A stretch of DNA of 27,126 bases from Hippea sp964442345 (GCA_964442345.1 CAYTZD010000012.1:1-27126); one strand, 5' to 3'. Shown: positions 9,196-17,263, numbered from the stretch's first letter. Made by a program: numbers and translations. The notes: generated by a model from the letters alone, not told the origin.

Positions 9196-9739
9196 CTTTA
9201 TCCTCCATTATCAACTTAAGGTTGCTTTTTGAACTCTTAATTCCCTTTATCTTTAGACCGTCTATAAGTTTCATAACATCTGTTCTGTCAACGATATTCC
9301 CCTTTACAAAGGCATAAATCTGAGAATCTTTTTTAAACTGCTTACCCAAACCCTTCAAAAACGAAAAACTCTCACATAAAAACACCAGGATGGCTATAAA
9401 AAATAGGGCTTTTGTAAGACCAAAGGCAAAGCCAAGCAGTTTATCAAGCCAGCCCAATTCTATCTTCTGAAGTATAGAAGAGATAACATGACCGATAAAA
9501 AGAAGAACAAGATAGACAGCAATAAAAACAATAAAAAACCCAGATGCATAGGCAACCGCAGGCGTAACTGTAAGATGTCCTGCTATGTAATGACCAACGC
9601 TTTTTCCAAACATATTGGAAGCAAAAACACCCAAAACCAAAGCGGCAAGTCCAAATACTTCCCTAATTATGCCCCTTATTATGCCTCTTATTGCCAAAAC
9701 AAGTATAAAGATACCAAACGCTATATCAATTACACTCAT
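9188..9739 (-). CDS. CvpA-family membrane protein
   Basis: This 183-residue protein has four hydrophobic segments (roughly 5-25, 28-48, 62-90 and 100-122) and the sequence MSVIDIAFGIFILVLAIRG, followed by two GIIREVFGL-like pieces. These features are typical of the CvpA/colicin V production family. The C-terminal ~55 residues are hydrophilic and probably cytoplasmic. The molecular role of CvpA proteins is unclear; they are linked to envelope stress and peptidoglycan homeostasis in other bacteria. Adjacency to an M23 peptidase fits that. The start overlaps the end of the RqcH-like gene by 14 bases and the stop overlaps the peptidase start, so translation coupling is likely. Confidence 0.85.
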   Translation of the reverse strand: MSVIDIAFGIFILVLAIRGIIRGIIREVFGLAALVLGVFASNMFGKSVGHYIAGHLTVTPAVAYASGFFIVFIAVYLVLLFIGHVISSILQKIELGWLDKLLGFAFGLTKALFFIAILVFLCESFSFLKGLGKQFKKDSQIYAFVKGNIVDRTDVMKLIDGLKIKGIKSSKSNLKLIMEDKDA

Positions 9740-11303
9740 TCTTTTCTACTCTAATAGTCTTAAAGTTGGTATATATAACCATTCCCACCTTAAAACCCTT
9801 AGGCTTTCTCAAATTCTTAACAAAAGTATAATCTATATCTACCTTCTCTCCATCTGCAGCCTTTGTCCTGCATGCAACCTGTTTGGCTGCCTTGATTTTA
9901 ACATCATCTGAGACATCTTTCAACTTTGACGGCAACTTTAATACAAGATGTGCCGAAGGCCTATTTTTTGCATGAAACCATAGGTCATTTTTTGAAGAAA
10001 GCTTTAAGGCAACTATATCATTCCCCCTTGCATTCTTTCCTACATAGGCATCAAAACCTTCAATCTTGATGCGCTCATACGGTTCAAATTTAACCCTTTT
10101 TCGTTTAACATGCTCCTTTATAACACCTTCGTTTATTGCTATATTTCTAACATCTTCAAGCTCATCGTAATTTGAAGCCCTTTCTAAGTCAAATATCAGC
10201 TGTTTTAGGAATTCTATCTCCATTTCTGTCTCTTTCATTCTATTTTTTACTATTTTAACGCTATTTTTGGCTTTTTTATATCTCTTAAAATAGTATTGAG
10301 CATTGTCAAATAGATTCAAGTCAGGATTCAGTGGAATCTTCAAAGTAGAAGAAGTGTATATATCTTCAATCTCAACAAAATCCTTATACTTAACATCCAG
10401 ATTCGGATTAGCCAACAGGTTTTCTGCATATATCCTGTATTTATCAAAATCTTCTGCGCCCTTTAGCTCTCTGTCTATCTTATCAAGCCTTCTTTTTAAA
10501 GAGTTCAATCGCCTTTTTAAAACCCTTAACAGATTGTTCTTTGCATTCTCAAATTCCTGTCTCTCTGGCTTTAAAACAAAAAGATCAAACAGAAATTCAT
10601 CATCAACCCTTATCCCACCTTCAAAAAAACAGAACGGATAGACATCCTTACCGTATTTACACAGCTCAAACATTCCCTTATCAAATATACTTCTCAATCT
10701 TATTACAAACTCAACAAATTCTTCTTTCGATTTAATAAGCCTTCTCAATCTAAGGCCAAAACCCAAAATATCTTCACCATACTTATATTTTTTTAGCAAA
10801 ATCTCCACATCATCTTTGAGTAAATCAGGCATATCAACAGCAGGAAATTCGTAAACCTTTTTGGGTTGTATTCTATCTGCAGAATACCTAAAGGCATGCA
10901 GGATAACACCTTCGTCGTTTGTAAGGATAGCGTTTGTGTTTCTGTCCATTATCTCAAAAATCAGGTTAAACCTATTCACAATATTGCCACGCATATCTTC
11001 AAAAACAAAACTTGCAACCCTTTCTGAGAAGCTCTGCTTTACATCTAAAAGCTTACATCCCAAAAGCTTTTTCTTCAAAAAGGAAAAGAATGCAACATCG
11101 TCCTTTTTTCTTTTGGCGTATCTTTTATTGAAAGGATAAATAAATCCGTTATTTGACGATAGATTAACAAATAGAAAAAAATCGCTATCTTTAAAACCAA
11201 AACTAAAAAGCGAAGCCGTATGAATGGTGATAGAACTTATACGCTTATTTAAAAAAAGCCTTTTGCTTTGCTCTATGGCGTATTTAAAAAGGTAATGATT
11301 CAT
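9726..11303 (-). CDS. rqcH: NFACT/RqcH-family protein (ribosome quality control, DUF814)
   Basis: This 525-residue protein has an NFACT-N domain (about 1-230) with the conserved EIMDRNTNAIL block, a charged coiled-coil region (about 245-385) and a C-terminal NFACT-R/DUF814 domain with NDLWFHAKNRPSAHLVL at 439-455. RqcH homologues bind stalled 50S-peptidyl-tRNA complexes and add C-terminal alanine tails; older annotations call them fibronectin-binding proteins. The usual length is 550-580, so this is a compact member. No SD is visible: a pyrimidine-rich stretch runs into the ATG because the rpsU terminator ends immediately before it. Expression may therefore depend on readthrough. The start is supported because the N-terminal homology begins near this Met. 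Confidence 0.85.
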   Translation of the reverse strand: MNHYLFKYAIEQSKRLFLNKRISSITIHTASLFSFGFKDSDFFLFVNLSSNNGFIYPFNKRYAKRKKDDVAFFSFLKKKLLGCKLLDVKQSFSERVASFVFEDMRGNIVNRFNLIFEIMDRNTNAILTNDEGVILHAFRYSADRIQPKKVYEFPAVDMPDLLKDDVEILLKKYKYGEDILGFGLRLRRLIKSKEEFVEFVIRLRSIFDKGMFELCKYGKDVYPFCFFEGGIRVDDEFLFDLFVLKPERQEFENAKNNLLRVLKRRLNSLKRRLDKIDRELKGAEDFDKYRIYAENLLANPNLDVKYKDFVEIEDIYTSSTLKIPLNPDLNLFDNAQYYFKRYKKAKNSVKIVKNRMKETEMEIEFLKQLIFDLERASNYDELEDVRNIAINEGVIKEHVKRKRVKFEPYERIKIEGFDAYVGKNARGNDIVALKLSSKNDLWFHAKNRPSAHLVLKLPSKLKDVSDDVKIKAAKQVACRTKAADGEKVDIDYTFVKNLRKPKGFKVGMVIYTNFKTIRVEKNECN

Positions 11304-11342
11304 GACAAGAAAAGAAAAGGCAGCTTGCGCTACCTTCTCTTC
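11303..11342 (-). terminator. Rho-independent terminator overlapping the rpsU stop codon
   Basis: On the minus-strand RNA, positions 11342-11311 fold as a 14-bp stem: GAAGAGAAGGUAGC pairs with GCUGCCUUUUCUUU, with three G-U wobbles, closed by a GCAA (GNRA) tetraloop. A U-rich tract follows (UUUUCUUUUCUU). The rpsU TAG (11332-11330) lies in the 5' arm. The stem ends about 8 bases before the rqcH start codon. Confidence 0.75.
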
Positions 11343-11530
11343 ATCATCTTAAGGCGTTTAAGCAGTTTCTTGCGAGCAGCTAACAGCTTCTTCTTCCTTC
11401 TCTCGCTGGGCTTTTCGTATCTCTCTCTTTTCTTAATCTCAGAGAGAATCCCAGCCCTTTCGCACTGCTTCTTGAATCTTTTGAGAGCCTCTTCAAAGCT
11501 CTCATTCTCACCGACGATAACGCCTGGCAA
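11330..11530 (-). CDS. rpsU: 30S ribosomal protein S21 (bS21), TTG start
   Basis: The protein reads MPGVIVGENESFEEALKRFK and ends in a very basic tail (KKLLAARKKLLKRLKMMKRR), as in bS21, which binds the 30S subunit near the 3' end of 16S rRNA and aids initiation. I place the start at the TTG at 11530. This gives the family-typical MPGV N-terminus, 66 residues, and puts the SD GGGGTG six bases upstream. An in-frame GTG at 11539 would add Ile-Leu-Leu, but that GTG is part of the SD itself. The gene follows priA by 46 bases and is closed by a terminator, so S21 is the last gene before an expression drop in this operon. Confidence 0.95.
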   Translation of the reverse strand: MPGVIVGENESFEEALKRFKKQCERAGILSEIKKRERYEKPSERRKKKLLAARKKLLKRLKMMKRR

Positions 11531-11576
11531 TAAAATCACCCCGCTTTCAACAGTTTTATTTCATCTTTTAATTCTA

Positions 11577-13493
11577 TTAAAAAAAATTCATCGGGTCAAC
11601 ATCAAAATGAATTCCATCCTTAAAACCCACACTCTCCCTGATAATCGATACATCCTTTAAGATAGACAAACTCTTAACAATAAGATGATACCTATATTTA
11701 TTTCTCAATTTAAAAATCGGACATTTTGTCGGGCCTGCAATATTAAGCTTATCTTCCAACTTCTTCTTTACATCATCAATCAATTTATAAGCTGCATCCA
11801 TCTTTCTTTTTTCTGAAACTATCCTTATAATTCTGCTAAACGGCGGATAGATAAAAGCCTTTCTTGTTCTTATCTCTTCTTTTAAGAAGGATTCAAAATC
11901 GTGATTTTCGATGTATTCCTTAAATGGCGGACTGTCCGATGCAGTCTGAATAATCACCCTTCCAGTCTCCCTTCTGCCACTTCTGCCAGCCGTTTGGATA
12001 ATTAGCGATAAGGCTCTTTCTGTTGCTCTAAAGTCTGGCATAACAAACAGAGATTCAAGTTCAGCTACAACAACAAGGCCTATCTTTGATATATCATGAC
12101 CCTTTGAAAGCATCTGAGTGCCAACAAGTATATCTATCTCGCCATTTCTTAAAGAGTTTATAATCCTTTCAAATTCACCCTTTTTTGAAGTTGAATCTCT
12201 GTCGAAACGCTCTATTCTTTTATCAGGAAAAAGTGATTTTAATGTCTCAACAACCTTCTGAGAACCAACGCCACGAATAGATAAATTAGCAGAACCACAC
12301 TTTGGACAGCAAGAAGGAATATCAAACCTTGCTTCACACCAGTGGCATTTTAGCAAGTTATCTTCCTTGTGATATGTCAAAGAGACACTGCAGTTTGGAC
12401 ATAAGAAAACATAACCACAATCTTCACAAACCATATATTCGGCAAAGCCCCTTCTGTTGACCAAAACGGCAACGGTTTTGTTCTCTTTTAGCGTCTCTTT
12501 TATGGCATCAATCGTATAATCATTAAACATCTCATTGGATTCTAACTTAGTAAATTCAACCTTTGGCAAATCCAATTCCATAACCCGTTTTGTAAGCCTA
12601 AACAATTTAAACTTTCCTTCTTCTGCTTTGTAAAAACTTTCCACCGATGGCGTGGCAGAACTCAATATAACGGGAATATTAAACCTTTTTGCCCTGTATA
12701 TGGCTATGTCTTTAGCGTTATAGGTTGGCTCAGTCTCCTGCTTATACGACTCGTCGTTTTCTTCATCAACAACCACTATCCCAACATCAGAGAAATTGAC
12801 AAACACGGCAGACCTTGTGCCTATAAGGATTCTTTTTTTTGAATTGTTAAACTCAAGCCAATTTAAGAATCGCTGTTTTGGTGTTAATCTCGAATGGATA
12901 ATGCTTATTAGGTTTTCATCAAATCTCCCTTTAAAAATCTCAATATACTGCGGCGTCAAAGCTATCTCAGGCACAAGGACAATAGCCTTTTTATCGCTTT
13001 TTAAAACCTTCTCAATAAGCCTAAGATAAACTTCCGTCTTGCCAGAACCAGTAACACCAAAAATCAGATTCACACTGAAACTGTCAAGGTTTATACCTTC
13101 AACAATTCTATTTTGCTCTTCTGTCAATTTAAATGGACTTGAATTTATGCAAACTTCAACATTCTGCTTTTCTAATGCTATATCTTCAAAAGTTAAAAAG
13201 AATCTCTTTGGTAGCGAGCTTCTCAAAAGCAAACCTTCATAGCTTAGATAGTAAAACGAAAAGAACTTAAGCGTCTCAATAAACTCTTCACTCAAAACAG
13301 CTTTATCATCAAGCACATCAAGGATCTCTTTTGTCTCATATTCGGGTTTTTCGCTTTCTCTCCATACGACACCGATACGCTTCTTTGATTTAAAATCAAC
13401 AACAACCCTTCTGCCTATCTCTATCTTCTGTTTGGATTCATATACAAAGCCACCATTTATAGCCAAAGGAAAAAGGACATAATAGTAAAACAT
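11577..13493 (-). CDS. priA: Primosomal replication restart helicase PriA
   Basis: This 638-residue superfamily 2 helicase reloads the replisome at stalled forks. It has the N-terminal DNA-binding domain (1-~115), Walker A GVTGSGKT at 146-153, the motif II position VVDEEND at 241-247, and motif III SSATPS at 278-283. Eight zinc-binding cysteines lie in CEDC, CPNC, CHWC and CPKC pairs between 356 and 399. Motif V is GTQMLSKGHD at 458-467 and motif VI QTAGRSGRR at 500-508. The DEEH of most PriA proteins reads DEEN here. Length is at the short end of the family. The gene starts one base after the ttuA-like stop with no strong SD, so coupling to the upstream gene is likely. Confidence 0.95.
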   Translation of the reverse strand: MFYYYVLFPLAINGGFVYESKQKIEIGRRVVVDFKSKKRIGVVWRESEKPEYETKEILDVLDDKAVLSEEFIETLKFFSFYYLSYEGLLLRSSLPKRFFLTFEDIALEKQNVEVCINSSPFKLTEEQNRIVEGINLDSFSVNLIFGVTGSGKTEVYLRLIEKVLKSDKKAIVLVPEIALTPQYIEIFKGRFDENLISIIHSRLTPKQRFLNWLEFNNSKKRILIGTRSAVFVNFSDVGIVVVDEENDESYKQETEPTYNAKDIAIYRAKRFNIPVILSSATPSVESFYKAEEGKFKLFRLTKRVMELDLPKVEFTKLESNEMFNDYTIDAIKETLKENKTVAVLVNRRGFAEYMVCEDCGYVFLCPNCSVSLTYHKEDNLLKCHWCEARFDIPSCCPKCGSANLSIRGVGSQKVVETLKSLFPDKRIERFDRDSTSKKGEFERIINSLRNGEIDILVGTQMLSKGHDISKIGLVVVAELESLFVMPDFRATERALSLIIQTAGRSGRRETGRVIIQTASDSPPFKEYIENHDFESFLKEEIRTRKAFIYPPFSRIIRIVSEKRKMDAAYKLIDDVKKKLEDKLNIAGPTKCPIFKLRNKYRYHLIVKSLSILKDVSIIRESVGFKDGIHFDVDPMNFF

Positions 13494-14375
13494 CTATAGC
13501 ATCTTTAGTTTACAAACCGTGCACAGTTCACCAAATGTAGGATAGCCGCAATTTTTACAGAAGTTTGCCACCTTTTCTTTTTTCTCTTCCAAAATCGGCA
13601 GCATATTTTTCAAAAAACCCTGATAAAAGTCTATCTTCGTTCCCGGTGATTCATACTCTATAGCATTGAGATGTCTCTTATATTGACTGAATGTTGCACC
13701 CTTGCTAAACGGACAGCTTATCTCAAGATAGTCTATCTTTCTAAAAAAGGCATAGACGGCAGTTTCAAACTCCGTCAATCTCCACATCGGCTTTGCCTTT
13801 TTTAATAACCCATTTTCGCTTGGAAGTAAGGGTTTCTGGTCTTGCAAATACTCAATCTTCCAATGCAGCGTATTTGAAAATAGTCTGCTTGTCTCATCAT
13901 CTAAATTATGCCCTGTCAATAAAACATCAAACCCACCATCTAAACCAACCTTATTAAAATAATAACGCTTAATCTGACCACATATCGCACACGGCACTTT
14001 TCTTGTCTTTTTAACAACTTCAGGTATAGCTATGCCTTCTTTTTTCAAATCGACAATATTAAGACCTACACCCTTCAATTCAGCAAATGCCTTAACCTTC
14101 TCTTCTGCTGCATCGCTAAAATTATCGATACCCAAGTTGATAAACAGGCCTTCAACATTATAACCAAGTTCAATCAAGGCATCCCAAAGCGCCATCGAAT
14201 CCTTACCACCCGATACGGCAATAAGAAGCCTATCCTTCTTTGAAAACATCTTAAACTGCTTTATGCCCTTTGTAATCTGCCTGTAAAAAAACTCAAGAAA
14301 ACAGTCTCTGCAGAAGGCAGCGTTGTGGCTTTTTAGTTCAACTTCGGCTTCTTTTTTGCATCTTATACACTTCAT
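13494..14375 (-). CDS. ttuA: TtuA-family tRNA thiolation enzyme (PP-loop, Fe-S, two zinc fingers)
   Basis: This 293-residue protein has the TtuA layout: an N-terminal zinc finger (C3, C6, C22, C25), a PP-loop SGGKDS at 55-60 for tRNA adenylation, PCAIC with C129 and C132 plus C221 in SCPF, and a C-terminal zinc finger (C273, C276, C285, C288). The three inner cysteines match, within one residue as I recall, the [4Fe-4S] ligands of Thermus TtuA. TtuA makes 2-thioribothymidine at position 54 of tRNAs, a heat-stabilising change, with a ubiquitin-like sulfur donor. The gene overlaps a small ThiS/MoaD-like gene by ATGA, strongly supporting that pathway. The related TtcA (2-thiocytidine 32) is less likely because it lacks two terminal zinc fingers. 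Confidence 0.85.
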   Translation of the reverse strand: MKCIRCKKEAEVELKSHNAAFCRDCFLEFFYRQITKGIKQFKMFSKKDRLLIAVSGGKDSMALWDALIELGYNVEGLFINLGIDNFSDAAEEKVKAFAELKGVGLNIVDLKKEGIAIPEVVKKTRKVPCAICGQIKRYYFNKVGLDGGFDVLLTGHNLDDETSRLFSNTLHWKIEYLQDQKPLLPSENGLLKKAKPMWRLTEFETAVYAFFRKIDYLEISCPFSKGATFSQYKRHLNAIEYESPGTKIDFYQGFLKNMLPILEEKKEKVANFCKNCGYPTFGELCTVCKLKML

Positions 14376-14563
14376 CCCTTTGAATAGACCACCTTAATCG
14401 TTATCTTTTTATCTTGCCTTAACACAACATCACGGGTAAGCAGTTTATCGTTATCTATAACAAGCACTTCCATCGGCAGAAAACCCAATCTCTTTAAAAT
14501 CTTACCCACAGCAACAGGCGTATCAAACTTAAATATTTTACCTTCAACGCTTACTTCAACCAT
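14372..14563 (-). CDS. ThiS/MoaD-like small sulfur carrier, probable TtuB-type partner
   Basis: This 63-residue protein has the pattern of a beta-grasp sulfur carrier: short N-terminal strands, a helix-like VGKILKRLGF, then EVLVIDNDKLLTRDVVL (compare the ThiS-family V..NG..v.rd) and a final strand TIKVVYSKG. Family members normally end in Gly-Gly, the last Gly being adenylated and thiocarboxylated. This protein ends Lys-Gly, as read from TCA AAG GGA TGA. The four-base ATGA overlap with the TtuA-like gene suggests it supplies sulfur for tRNA thiolation. It is the first gene of the minus-strand run and has no SD; its start lies next to a predicted promoter. Donation to thiamine or molybdopterin synthesis cannot be excluded. 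Confidence 0.8.
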   Translation of the reverse strand: MVEVSVEGKIFKFDTPVAVGKILKRLGFLPMEVLVIDNDKLLTRDVVLRQDKKITIKVVYSKG

Positions 14564-14573
14564 AGCAGCAATA

Positions 14574-14601
14574 ATTTTTCAAAAGCTTTGCATAAAGTCA
14601 A
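14574..14601 (-). promoter_or_regulatory. Candidate sigma70-type promoter of the ttuA-priA-rpsU run
   Basis: On the minus strand TTGACT (14601-14596) is followed after 16 bases by AAAAAT (14579-14574), a good -35 with a weak -10. The predicted start site near 14567 is within about 4 bases of the ATG at 14563, and no SD is present. Confidence 0.4.
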
Positions 14602-14607
14602 ATTTTT

Positions 14608-14635
14608 TTGCTTGAATATGAAAAATTTATATAAT
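14608..14635 (+). promoter_or_regulatory. Sigma70-type promoter of the nfeD-slipin operon
   Basis: TTGCTT (14608-14613), a 16-base spacer and a perfect TATAAT (14630-14635) precede the NfeD-like gene. A start site about 7 bases after the -10 falls at 14642-14643, that is, on the ATG itself. This points to a leaderless or nearly leaderless transcript; no SD is visible. Confidence 0.7.
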
Positions 14636-14642
14636 GTAAAAG

Positions 14643-15086
14643 ATGTGTTCGTTTGTTGAAGTGCTATTGCTTTTATCAATTATACTGGTTTTGGTTGAAT
14701 TCATACTAACAACAGGCGGTATATCAGCATTTGCTGGCCTTGTATCTTTCTTTATGGCTTTAGCCTTAATCTTTATCATGAAACTCAAGATACCGCCACT
14801 GTTTTTAGAGATCACCATTCCAGCGTTTATTGTCCTTTTTATTTTAAGCATCGTTGTCATAATACTTGCATACAAAGCCCAAAAACAGAAACCTATCATT
14901 TCAGACAAACCAATGTTGAATAAGACAGGCATCTGCACAAAGACGATAAAACCCAACGGATACGGTCAGGTTGAGATAGATGGCGAAATATGGGAAGCAA
15001 CTTCAGATGAAGAGATAAAAAAGGGTGAGAAAATAAAGGTAATTGAGCAAAACTCTTTAAAATTAACGGTAAGAAAAGGAGAATAA
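14643..15086 (+). CDS. NfeD-family membrane protein (short form, partner of slipin)
   Basis: This 147-residue protein has three or so N-terminal membrane segments (about 5-25, 28-48 and 57-80) and a C-terminal soluble OB-fold-like domain from ~95 (GICTKTIKPNGYGQVEIDGEIWEA..). These are the features of the short NfeD type that lacks the ClpP-like protease domain. NfeD proteins of this class occur almost always beside a stomatin/slipin gene and are thought to act with it in membrane microdomains. The next gene is exactly that, 3 bases downstream. The ATG at 14643 coincides with the predicted transcription start. No SD was seen. Confidence 0.88.
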   Translation: MCSFVEVLLLLSIILVLVEFILTTGGISAFAGLVSFFMALALIFIMKLKIPPLFLEITIPAFIVLFILSIVVIILAYKAQKQKPIISDKPMLNKTGICTKTIKPNGYGQVEIDGEIWEATSDEEIKKGEKIKVIEQNSLKLTVRKGE

Positions 15087-15089
15087 AAG

Positions 15090-15827
15090 ATGTTTACATT
15101 TGTAATTGTTGCGATAGTGCTTGTCATTCTTTTAACATCGATAAGAATAGTGAAGGAATATGAAAGAGCCGTAATATTCAGACTTGGACGCGTCGTCGGA
15201 GCAAAAGGACCAGGCATATTCTTCCTATGGCCTATTATTGATACGATGGTAAAGGTTAATCTAAGGCTTATAACCGTTGAGATACAGCCGCAGGATGTTA
15301 TAACAAAGGACAATGTAACGATAAAAATCAGCGCTGTTGTATATTTTAAAGTTGTCGATCCTGTAAAAAGCGTCATTCAGGTAAACAACTACTTTTATGC
15401 AATTGAACAGCTTGCACAGACAACACTTAGAAGTGTATGCGGTCAGATGGAATTGGATAAACTGCTTTCAGAAAGGGAACATGTAAATGCCCAGATACAG
15501 TCAATATTGGATAAACACTCAGACAGCTGGGGTGTCAAGGTTACACTTGTCGAACTAAAACAGATAGATTTACCACAGGATATGCAGCGTGCAATGGCAA
15601 GGCAGGCAGAAGCAGAAAGAGACAGAAGAGCAAAGATAATCAGCGCAGAAGGTGAGTATCAGGCAGCACAAAAACTCAAAGAAGCAGCCCAGATTATTTC
15701 AGAGTATCCACAAGCCTTACAGCTTAGATATCTACAAACCCTAAACGAGATATCAGCCAAAAACAATACAACGACAATTCTACCGATACCGTTGGACTTA
15801 CTTAGAAATATATCCCAGAAAGAGTAA
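15090..15827 (+). CDS. Slipin (stomatin-like, SPFH/Band 7 domain protein)
   Basis: This 245-residue protein has one N-terminal hydrophobic segment (about 2-16) followed by the stomatin signature RIVKEYERAVIFRLGRVVGAKGPGIFF, the SPFH domain through ~175, and a helical region with QRAMARQAEAERDRRAKIISAEGE. Prokaryotic slipins form membrane-bound oligomers and are paired with NfeD; a chaperone, scaffold or protease-regulating role has been proposed. It has a strong SD (AAGGAG about 9 bases before ATG), in contrast to its SD-less upstream partner. The operon appears to end here; no clear terminator was seen in the 41 bases before the next gene. Confidence 0.93.
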   Translation: MFTFVIVAIVLVILLTSIRIVKEYERAVIFRLGRVVGAKGPGIFFLWPIIDTMVKVNLRLITVEIQPQDVITKDNVTIKISAVVYFKVVDPVKSVIQVNNYFYAIEQLAQTTLRSVCGQMELDKLLSEREHVNAQIQSILDKHSDSWGVKVTLVELKQIDLPQDMQRAMARQAEAERDRRAKIISAEGEYQAAQKLKEAAQIISEYPQALQLRYLQTLNEISAKNNTTTILPIPLDLLRNISQKE

Positions 15828-15834
15828 ATTTAGC

Positions 15835-15862
15835 TTAACTTTTTAAAAAATTTTTATATAAT
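15835..15862 (+). promoter_or_regulatory. Sigma70-type promoter of the CCA-adding enzyme gene
   Basis: TTAACT (15835-15840), a 16-base spacer and TATAAT (15857-15862) give a predicted start site at about 15869, the A of the ATG. The arrangement repeats that in front of nfeD. No SD precedes the ATG. Confidence 0.65.
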
Positions 15863-15868
15863 TTGCAC

Positions 15869-17263
15869 ATGGAAAATATACGGGAAGACCCTTACATAGA
15901 ACAGCTACGCTTTATAGCTTCAAAACTCAACAGCAAGATATACTTGGTCGGCGGTGCGATAAGGGATATATTTCTAAACAGACAGGCAAACGATTACGAT
16001 TTTGTCGTATTTGGAAACCTAAAGAGATTAGCCAAAGAAGTCTCATCTCGCTTCTTATGTAAATACATTCTCTATGAGAAAAAACTCAAAACATACAGGG
16101 TATTCTGCAGGGCAAAAACAATCGACCTATCCGAACCAAGAGCGCAAACCATAGAAGAAGACCTAAAAAAGAGAGATTTTACGATAAATTCAATGGCTGT
16201 CGATTTAGATTCTTTAAAGTTAATAGACCCATTGGGTGGCAAGAAGGATTTAAAAAAGGGTATAATCAGGATAAATTCAGACAAAGCTATAGATGATGAC
16301 CCACTAAGGATTTTGCGCGGGTTTAGACTTGCAGCAACATTCAGATTTGATATAGAAGCTCAGACAGTTACGCTATTTAGGGATAAGGTTAAACTTCTCA
16401 AAACAATATCACCAGAGAGAATAACAGAAGAACTAAAGCTACTCTTTCTTCTAAACGAGACATTCACATACCTTTTGATTATGGATAGGGTTGGTGTTAT
16501 AGACACACTGTTTGAAGACCTTACCCTTACAAATGCCTGTATTCAAAGTTCAAAGCACCTTTTTGATGTTAAAACGCACTCATTAAGCGTGTATAACTAC
16601 ATAGAATGGGCGCTAAACAGACTTGAAAGGGTGATTGGCAAATCCTTTAAAAAATATCTCATACATTACACAATGGAGAAGGAAACCTTGCTTGTTGCCT
16701 TCAAACTTGCAGCTTTATTTCACGATGCGGCAAAGCCGTTCTGCAAAATTGTTGTTGATGGCAATGTAAAGTTTCCAATGCATGAGATAGAAAGTGCAAA
16801 GCTGTTTGAAAAGTATGCAAAGATATATCCGTTTGGCAGAAAAATATCAAAGTTGACAAAGTTTTTCATAGAGAAGCACATAGAACCAGCCAATCTATAC
16901 AAAGCGTGGAGTTTAAACGAATTGGAAGAACTTAATAAAGTAAACTTTTTTATCAACTACGGTGAGAATGGCATTGATTTGCTTATCTTTGCGCTTGCAG
17001 ACACACTTGCAAAGGGTAAGATAAGTGCATCAAAAAGGGAAGTTTATATAATGTTTTTGCAGGAGATGGCAGATTATTACTACTCCATAGAGAAAAAATT
17101 AAAAGAAAAACCCATCTTACCAGCCGAAGAGATACTAAAACTATACCCATCACTTGATAAGAAAAAGCTCAAACCAATACTAACAAACATCAAAAAACTC
17201 CAGATAGCAAATGCAATAAAAAGCAAAGAAGAAGCAATCTCCATTGTCAAGAAGATGATTTAG
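15869..17263 (+). CDS. CCA tRNA nucleotidyltransferase / poly(A) polymerase family protein with HD domain
   Basis: This 464-residue class II nucleotidyltransferase has VGGAIRD at 27-33, catalytic DYDF at 42-45, KRDFTINSMA at 101-110, and the neck DDPLRILRGFRLAATFRF from 143. An HD-type phosphohydrolase region follows with H237 and H285-D286 (LFHDAAKP). Such enzymes add CCA (or only CC or A) to tRNA 3' ends, or poly(A) to RNA; the sequence does not settle which. The start is the ATG at 15869. An in-frame TTG six bases upstream lies just behind the -10 box and would not be transcribed. The gene appears monocistronic; the next promoter begins 11 bases after its stop. Confidence 0.88.
   Translation: MENIREDPYIEQLRFIASKLNSKIYLVGGAIRDIFLNRQANDYDFVVFGNLKRLAKEVSSRFLCKYILYEKKLKTYRVFCRAKTIDLSEPRAQTIEEDLKKRDFTINSMAVDLDSLKLIDPLGGKKDLKKGIIRINSDKAIDDDPLRILRGFRLAATFRFDIEAQTVTLFRDKVKLLKTISPERITEELKLLFLLNETFTYLLIMDRVGVIDTLFEDLTLTNACIQSSKHLFDVKTHSLSVYNYIEWALNRLERVIGKSFKKYLIHYTMEKETLLVAFKLAALFHDAAKPFCKIVVDGNVKFPMHEIESAKLFEKYAKIYPFGRKISKLTKFFIEKHIEPANLYKAWSLNELEELNKVNFFINYGENGIDLLIFALADTLAKGKISASKREVYIMFLQEMADYYYSIEKKLKEKPILPAEEILKLYPSLDKKKLKPILTNIKKLQIANAIKSKEEAISIVKKMI

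Noticed and set aside
11268..11660. A 130-codon plus-strand frame across rpsU and its flanks
   Set aside because: It lies antisense to rpsU and the ends of rqcH and priA, has no SD and shows no protein-family pattern.
15841..15862. A/T palindrome (TTTTTAAAAAATTTTTA) as a terminator after slipin
   Set aside because: The stem would be only A-T pairs and the region is better explained as the spacer and -10 box of the next promoter.
15863..15868. TTG at 15863 as start of the CCA-adding enzyme
   Set aside because: It lies directly after the -10 box, upstream of the predicted transcription start; the ATG at 15869 is preferred.
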